A stretch of DNA of 64,000 nt from Thermoflexus sp042408815 (GTDB taxonomy: Bacteria; Chloroflexota; Anaerolineae; Thermoflexales; Thermoflexaceae), in assembly GCF_042408815.1 (NCBI RefSeq), contig NZ_JBHOQR010000014.1, positions 90,925 to 154,924 of the forward strand, read 5' to 3'. Position 1 is the first letter of the stretch; each line of letters begins with the position of its first letter. The notes beneath the pieces are model-generated. The model was not told where the DNA came from. It was given only the letters and a program-made list of their open reading frames with translations, and made no database searches. This document shows positions 59,949 through 64,000 of this stretch, in pieces. The translations under genes and the position numbers were made by a program.

Positions 59949-61115
59949 ATGGCGGGACGACGGGTGGCCATTGTGGGCGCTGGGATGACCCAATTCGTCC
60001 GTCGGGCCCTGGAGACCGGCCAGGAGCTGGCCTGGGAGGCCGCCAGCAAGGCGCTGGAATCCTGCGAGATGACCCTGGACCAGATTGACGCCGTGGTCCT
60101 GGGCTCCGCTCCAGACGCCTTCGATGGAGTCCATATGAAAGTCGAATACCTGAGCCCCGGGGCGGGAGCCTGGGGTAAACCCACCATCCGGGGATATGTG
60201 GGCGGTGGGACAGGGGTCTTCGCGGCCATCCAGGGCTGGTATCACATCGCCAGCGGGATGTTCGATACGGTGCTGGTGGTGTGCGAAGAGAAGATGTCTT
60301 CCTGCCATCCCCACCCCCAAGCCGCCTTCAATTACATTTTCGATCACACCCTGGAACGCCCCCTGGGCCCCAACCTCCTGTGGATCTTCGCCCTGGAAAT
60401 GAACGCGTATATGAGCAAATACGGCCTGACCAAGCGAGATGTCGCGATGGTGGCCGTGAAGAACAAACGGAACGCCGCCGACCATCCCGCCGCTCAGCTG
60501 GGAGACCCCCACATCACGGTCGAGGATGTGCTCAACTCGGAGGTGCTGGCCTGGCCTGTCCAGCGGCTGGATGTTTCCCCTCCCAGCGATGGGGCGGTGG
60601 CCATCGTGATGGCCGCCGAACATATCGCCCGGCGGGTGACCAGCCAGCCTGTCTGGGTCGAAGGGGTGGGCTGGTCGCTGGATACGCAATACTGGACCAA
60701 CCGGGATCTCTCCTACCCCACGTATGTCGAAGAGGCGGCCCGCAAAGCCTACGCCATGGCTGGGATCAAGGAGCCCCGCAAGGAGATCCACATCGTCGAG
60801 CCCTATGATCCCTTTGATTACAAAGAATTGCACCATCTGGAAGGGCTGCTCCTGGCCGATCGGGGGAAGGCGGCCGAGCTGATTGCCCTGGGGATCGCCA
60901 ATCGGGATGGGGATCTGCCAGTGACGCCGTCGGGGGGGCTTCTGGGAGTGGGCAACCCGATCGCCGCCGCGGGTTTAATGAAGGTGGCCGAGATCTTCTG
61001 GCAGCTGCGGGGAGAGGCCGGAAAGCGCCAGGTGCCCGGTCAGCCCCGGCGGGGCCTGGCCCAGGCCTGGGGCGATCTCATGCAGGTGGGTACGGTGATC
61101 ATCCTGGGGATCTAA
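59949..61115 (+). CDS. Thiolase-fold protein lacking the catalytic cysteine (paralog 2), Ltp2-like
   Basis: A 388-residue SCP2-thiolase relative with VAIVGAGMTQF, VKNKRNAADHPAAQ and TPSGG. The cysteine segment is GYVGGGTGVFAAIQG (about 82-96), the HDxF site reads PYDPF with Tyr286, and the final histidine motif reads GNPIAAAG. Loss of Cys and His with a tyrosine at the HDxF site recalls Ltp2-type aldolases of steroid side-chain degradation, which pair with DUF35 proteins. Two DUF35 genes follow within 20 bases. ATG at 59949 with AGGAGGG upstream. Confidence 0.82.
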   Translation: MAGRRVAIVGAGMTQFVRRALETGQELAWEAASKALESCEMTLDQIDAVVLGSAPDAFDGVHMKVEYLSPGAGAWGKPTIRGYVGGGTGVFAAIQGWYHIASGMFDTVLVVCEEKMSSCHPHPQAAFNYIFDHTLERPLGPNLLWIFALEMNAYMSKYGLTKRDVAMVAVKNKRNAADHPAAQLGDPHITVEDVLNSEVLAWPVQRLDVSPPSDGAVAIVMAAEHIARRVTSQPVWVEGVGWSLDTQYWTNRDLSYPTYVEEAARKAYAMAGIKEPRKEIHIVEPYDPFDYKELHHLEGLLLADRGKAAELIALGIANRDGDLPVTPSGGLLGVGNPIAAAGLMKVAEIFWQLRGEAGKRQVPGQPRRGLAQAWGDLMQVGTVIILGI

Positions 61116-61134
61116 AAGTTCGGGAGGAACATCC

Positions 61135-61659
61135 ATGGAACGCTGGGTCTACCCGGTCACCAGCCTTCGGTCAGAGGATGTGGGACAGGGACGGGTGTGC
61201 GCCACACGAACCCCCCTGCGGGGGGAATATGCCTGGGACGCCGGGGTGGCCATCGGGCGGTTCCTAACAGAACTAAAAGCGGGTCGCCTGGTTGGGCGTC
61301 GCTGCCGGGCCTGCGGCCGGGTGATCATCCCGCCCCGGATGTTCTGCGAGCAATGCTTCCGGCCCACGGATGAGTGGGTGCCCCTGGCCGATACCGGAAC
61401 CGTGATCACGTTCTCGGTGTGCACCATCTCCTGGGATATGCGCCGCCTGGAAGTCCCGGAGGTCCCGGCCGTGATCGCCATCGATGGGGCCTCCCCAGGA
61501 ATAGGGATCATGCATAAACTCGGGGAGGTCGGCCGAACCCTCGAGGAGATCCTGAATCGGGTCCGGATCGGAATGCGCGTCCAGGCGGTCTGGAGGCCGG
61601 CCGGGGAGCGGGAAGGCGCGATCACCGATATCCTCTATTTCCGACCTCTGGAGCCCTAA
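61135..61659 (+). CDS. DUF35 OB-fold/zinc-ribbon acyl-CoA-associated protein (first)
   Basis: A 174-residue DUF35 protein: a zinc ribbon with CRACGRVIIPPRMFCEQC and an OB fold (GTVITFSVCTI, VPAVIAIDGAS). DUF35 subunits bind next to thiolase-fold enzymes and help hold acyl-CoA substrates (as ChsH2 does with Ltp2). It has an N-terminal extension of about 40 residues. It starts 19 bases after the thiolase-like gene. Confidence 0.9.
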   Translation: MERWVYPVTSLRSEDVGQGRVCATRTPLRGEYAWDAGVAIGRFLTELKAGRLVGRRCRACGRVIIPPRMFCEQCFRPTDEWVPLADTGTVITFSVCTISWDMRRLEVPEVPAVIAIDGASPGIGIMHKLGEVGRTLEEILNRVRIGMRVQAVWRPAGEREGAITDILYFRPLEP

Positions 61660-61670
61660 GGAGGCCCCCA

Positions 61671-62141
61671 ATGCCCTTGATCGAACGGATCCAGCATCTG
61701 GACGAGGTCCGGGTCTGGCGGGGAGCCATCCAGCTGGAGGGCGTCTACACCGCGGGCGTGGCGGGGGAACGCTGGCTGCGCGGGCTGCAGACAGGGAAAA
61801 TCTATGGAACCCGTTGCTCCCGCTGCCAATATACCTATGTTCCGGCTCGACGGTTCTGTGAGCGCTGCCTGGGTCCCCTGGGAGAGGACACCTGGATCGA
61901 GGTCGGCCCGCAGGGGACTCTGGTTTCGTGGACCCGGTTGCATGTGGCTCCGGATGGCACCCGCCAGGTTCCCCCCCGAACCATCGGCTTGATCCGTCTG
62001 GACGGCGCCGATGCGGTTCTGGTGCACGAGCTGATCGAGGGCCAGGAATGGACCAGCGGCATGCGAGTGGAAGCCGTCTTCCGACCACCCGCCGAGCGAT
62101 CGGGCAGCATCCGGGATCTGCTGGGGTTCCGTCCCCTTTGA
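61671..62141 (+). CDS. DUF35 OB-fold/zinc-ribbon acyl-CoA-associated protein (second)
   Basis: A 156-residue DUF35 protein with zinc ribbon CSRCQYTYVPARRFCERC and OB fold (GTLVSWTRLHVAPDGTRQVPPRTIGLIRLDGADAVLVHEL). It follows the first DUF35 gene by 11 bases. Two DUF35 and two thiolase-fold paralogs suggest a heteromeric complex. Confidence 0.9.
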   Translation: MPLIERIQHLDEVRVWRGAIQLEGVYTAGVAGERWLRGLQTGKIYGTRCSRCQYTYVPARRFCERCLGPLGEDTWIEVGPQGTLVSWTRLHVAPDGTRQVPPRTIGLIRLDGADAVLVHELIEGQEWTSGMRVEAVFRPPAERSGSIRDLLGFRPL

Positions 62142-62172
62142 TGGGGAACACCGGGCTATCCTTCCCCATATC

Positions 62173-62190
62173 TTGTGATTATATTCACAA
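62173..62190. promoter_or_regulatory. CRP/FNR-type palindrome
   Basis: TTGTGA, six bases, TCACAA is a perfect inverted repeat and contains the classic CRP spacing TGTGA-N6-TCACA. It is centred about 50 bases upstream of the predicted start of the peptidase transcript, a place that fits activation. Confidence 0.6.
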
Positions 62191-62197
62191 TATGGAC

Positions 62198-62226
62198 TTG
62201 CCTGGAATCGGGGGACCCCCTATAAT
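62198..62226 (+). promoter_or_regulatory. Promoter of the M23 peptidase gene
   Basis: TTGCCT (62198-62203), 17-base spacer, TATAAT (62221-62226), a consensus -10. The start codon is about 120 bases downstream. Confidence 0.8.
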
Positions 62227-62352
62227 AGGGGCAACCCGGGTCGGGATCCGGGCCGGGGCTGGAGATTATGATTATGAAGGTTGGCCATCCTGAGGGGGAG
62301 GGATCCGCCGCCTGATTCTGATTTCCCTCCTCCCGCTGAGGAGAATGCAGGG

Positions 62353-63588
62353 ATGGAACATCACCCCTCGGTTCGGAGATCCTCCCGTTTCGGGAGGATA
62401 GGGGGGCGCCTGCCGCGGATCTCTTCTACCCGTGATGAGCAGGTCCCCAGGTCTATCCCGCTTCAGGCTCAGCTTAGAAAGCTACACAATGGGGTTTGGA
62501 GAGCTCTGGCGTTCAGTGCCGCGCTATGGGCTCATTACAGCGTGCACGTCGGCCTGGTTCTGGCGGTGGGATTGCTCTATCTGGCCCTCACCCAGAGCCG
62601 GATGGCCCCGGCATGGCTGCTCCAGCCTATTCAGCTTCCGGTGTTCTCCCGAGACAAGCCGGCCTCCCCAGAGGTTCTGCAAGCGCTCCTTCGCCGTTCC
62701 GCTTATCTAGGTGGAACCCGGCGAAACGGCCCGGCGCTATTGATCCGCCAAGTGGATCTCCACACCGAGATCCCAGAGCGGCCCCGGCGAGGGATCATCA
62801 CCTATACGGTCCAGGCTGGCGACACCCTCTTCGGCATTGCGGAGAAATTCAAGCTGCGGCCTGAGACCATCCTCTGGGCGAACTATGAGGTCCTCCAGGA
62901 TGATCCCCATATGCTGGAGATTGGCCAGGTCCTGAACATCCCGCCGGTGGATGGGGTGCTACACGTGGTGAAGGAAGGGGAGACTCTAGAGGCGATTGCC
63001 AAGAAATACAATGTGACCCCCGAGGCTATCCGCAACGCGGAGTGGAACGGCCTGCAGGATGGCGGGGAGCCTCAAGTGGGCCAGGTACTGGTCGTGCCAG
63101 GCGGCACCCGCCCCTTCGCGGGGTGGACTCCACCCCGGCAGGCCTATGTAGTCGTGGCGGGCGGCAAACGGCTGCCCTCCGGTGCCTGCCCCAGCGTGCA
63201 GGTCCCTCCCCTGGGCACAGGAAGTTTCGTCTGGCCAGTCAACAGCCACTGGCGCTCCGGTTATGACTTCGCCCCGTGGCACCCCGGGGTGGACTTCGCG
63301 GGACGCCTGGGAGATCCGATTTATGCGGCGGACGCCGGCACCGTGGTTTACGCGGGGTGGAGCACCGTCGGCTACGGCAACCTAATCGTCCTGGACCACG
63401 GGAACGGTTACCAGACGTATTATGCCCACCTCAGCGCTATCTTTGTAGGCTGTGGGCAGCAAGTGGCGAAAGGGGCCACGATCGGCCTCGTGGGCTCCAC
63501 TGGGCGTTCCACCGGACCGCACTTGCACTTCGAGATCCGGGGACCGGGCGGCTTCGTAAACCCCTGGCAGGCCCTGCCTCCTCCGTAG
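62353..63588 (+). CDS. LysM-domain M23 metallopeptidase (cell-wall hydrolase)
   Basis: A 411-residue envelope protein: an N-terminal cytosolic stretch, one membrane helix (about residues 65-85, VHVGLVLAVGLLYLAL), two LysM repeats (YTVQAGDTLFGIAEKFKLRPETI and HVVKEGETLEAIAKKYNVTPEAI), and a C-terminal M23 domain with the zinc ligands in HPGVDFAG and HLHFEIRG. It should cut peptidoglycan cross-links or activate amidases outside the membrane. The ATG at 62353 follows GAGGAG; 62281 is a less likely start. Confidence 0.92.
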   Translation: MEHHPSVRRSSRFGRIGGRLPRISSTRDEQVPRSIPLQAQLRKLHNGVWRALAFSAALWAHYSVHVGLVLAVGLLYLALTQSRMAPAWLLQPIQLPVFSRDKPASPEVLQALLRRSAYLGGTRRNGPALLIRQVDLHTEIPERPRRGIITYTVQAGDTLFGIAEKFKLRPETILWANYEVLQDDPHMLEIGQVLNIPPVDGVLHVVKEGETLEAIAKKYNVTPEAIRNAEWNGLQDGGEPQVGQVLVVPGGTRPFAGWTPPRQAYVVVAGGKRLPSGACPSVQVPPLGTGSFVWPVNSHWRSGYDFAPWHPGVDFAGRLGDPIYAADAGTVVYAGWSTVGYGNLIVLDHGNGYQTYYAHLSAIFVGCGQQVAKGATIGLVGSTGRSTGPHLHFEIRGPGGFVNPWQALPPP

Positions 63589-63594
63589 CGTAGG

Positions 63595-64000
63595 GTCGGG
63601 GAACCACGCCAAAGCGGCTCTGCGCCTGGCCCGGCTCCACCGCGCCGGTTATCGTCCTCGAGGACCTGAACGTGCCAGGTCTGGGGCGGGGGAGGCTTTC
63701 CCGGTCGGTGGCCGACGCGGGTTGGGGCGCCTTCCGGCGGATGCTGGCGTACAAGGCCCGGTGGTATGGGTCACAGCTCATCGTGGCGCCGCGGGGTTTC
63801 CCGTCCACCCGGCGGTGCGTGCGCTGCGGGCGGGTGGGCCCCAAGCTTCCCCTCTCCTGCCGGGTCTTCCGCTGCGCGACGTGCGGGGTGGTGCTGGATC
63901 GGGACCTGAACGCGGCGCTCAACCTGGAACACTACGGGCGGGCCCACCTGACGGGCCCTACCGGGAGTTCCCCGGGAAGGGACGCCTGTGGAGATCCCTC
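63595..64000 (+). mobile_element. Truncated TnpB (IS200/IS605-type) remnant
   Basis: The frame from about 63645 reads VIVLEDLNVPGL, SVADAGWGAFRRMLAYKARWYG, a zinc ribbon (CVRCGRVG and CATCGVV) and LDRDLNAALNL, which are the C-terminal RuvC-like and zinc-finger parts of TnpB with the catalytic Glu and Asp present. Just upstream, in another frame, NHAKAALRLARLHR matches the helix that normally precedes them, so an internal deletion has removed the middle. The N-terminal half is missing and the C-terminus runs past the window. No tnpA is seen. Confidence 0.82.

Noticed and set aside
1..64000. CRISPR array or prophage
   Set aside because: I saw no regularly spaced direct repeats, cas genes, integrase or phage structural genes on either strand.

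Overview
The window reads as chromosomal DNA of a GC-rich, probably thermophilic bacterium of the Chloroflexota; a Thermoflexus-like lineage is my best guess. This is inference from a Thr-Pro and Val-Glu-Lys rich lipoprotein linker, many class I PTP-rich linkers, a T-box leader, the mix of membrane kinase, NfeD and DUF35 genes, and the single complete nuo operon. No 16S rRNA or marker placement was possible.

Layout. 1-981 (minus): start of trpE behind a tryptophan T-box riboswitch with its own promoter. 1135-17699 (minus): a full 14-subunit complex I operon, nuoA to nuoN, interrupted between nuoD and nuoE by an alpha/beta hydrolase and a V4R-type protein, and between nuoF and nuoG by a 401-base gap. 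17828-21976 (minus): a sulfur cluster (rhodanese, TusA-like carrier, frameshifted DUF4242 gene, methanethiol oxidase/SBP56, membrane protein) behind a strong promoter and a 400-nt leader. 22144-27103 (plus): rplI, RodZ-like protein, lipB, HtrA-like protease, a lone CoA-transferase beta subunit and a C45-type hydrolase. 27281-34235: an NTPase-regulator remnant, lepA (minus), then penicillin acylase, a TIGR01777 epimerase and a Ser/Thr kinase (plus).

34299-45040 (minus): a large glycerol/dihydroxyacetone operon: glpF, dhaK, dhaL, glpK, a short glpA, three succinate-dehydrogenase-type B/C/D subunits with no sdhA, a methyltransferase-like gene, a DJ-1/PfpI protein, dhaM, HPr and enzyme I. Glycerol can enter by GlpF, be phosphorylated by GlpK and oxidised by a GlpA flavoprotein that appears to borrow an SdhBCD-type Fe-S/cytochrome b anchor; dihydroxyacetone is phosphorylated by the PEP-driven DhaKLM chain whose general PTS proteins are in the same operon. 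Perfect GC-rich stem-loops separate several of its genes. 45252-48105 (plus): operators, then a niacin salvage set (nicotinamidase-like hydrolase, NiaR-type repressor, NiaP-like MFS transporter). 48206-48524: promoter, tRNA-Phe, tRNA-Gly, tRNA-Cys, terminator.

48548-53259 (minus): PpiC/SurA-like isomerase, the rpsF-ssb-rpsR operon, an NfeD domain fused to a presenilin-like (A22) intramembrane aspartic protease, and a CsoR-type copper sensor. 53480-62141 (plus): peptide-type ABC binding protein and two permeases without ATPases, followed by two thiolase-fold proteins lacking the usual catalytic residues and two DUF35 proteins, with a VapBC-like pair between them. 62173-63588: a CRP-type palindrome, a promoter and a LysM/M23 peptidase. 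63595-64000: a truncated TnpB remnant of an IS200/IS605-type element.

The most interesting items are the GlpA-SdhBCD hybrid module, the NfeD-presenilin fusion, and the Cys-less thiolase/DUF35 set. All function calls rest on reading motifs by eye; no database search was run.
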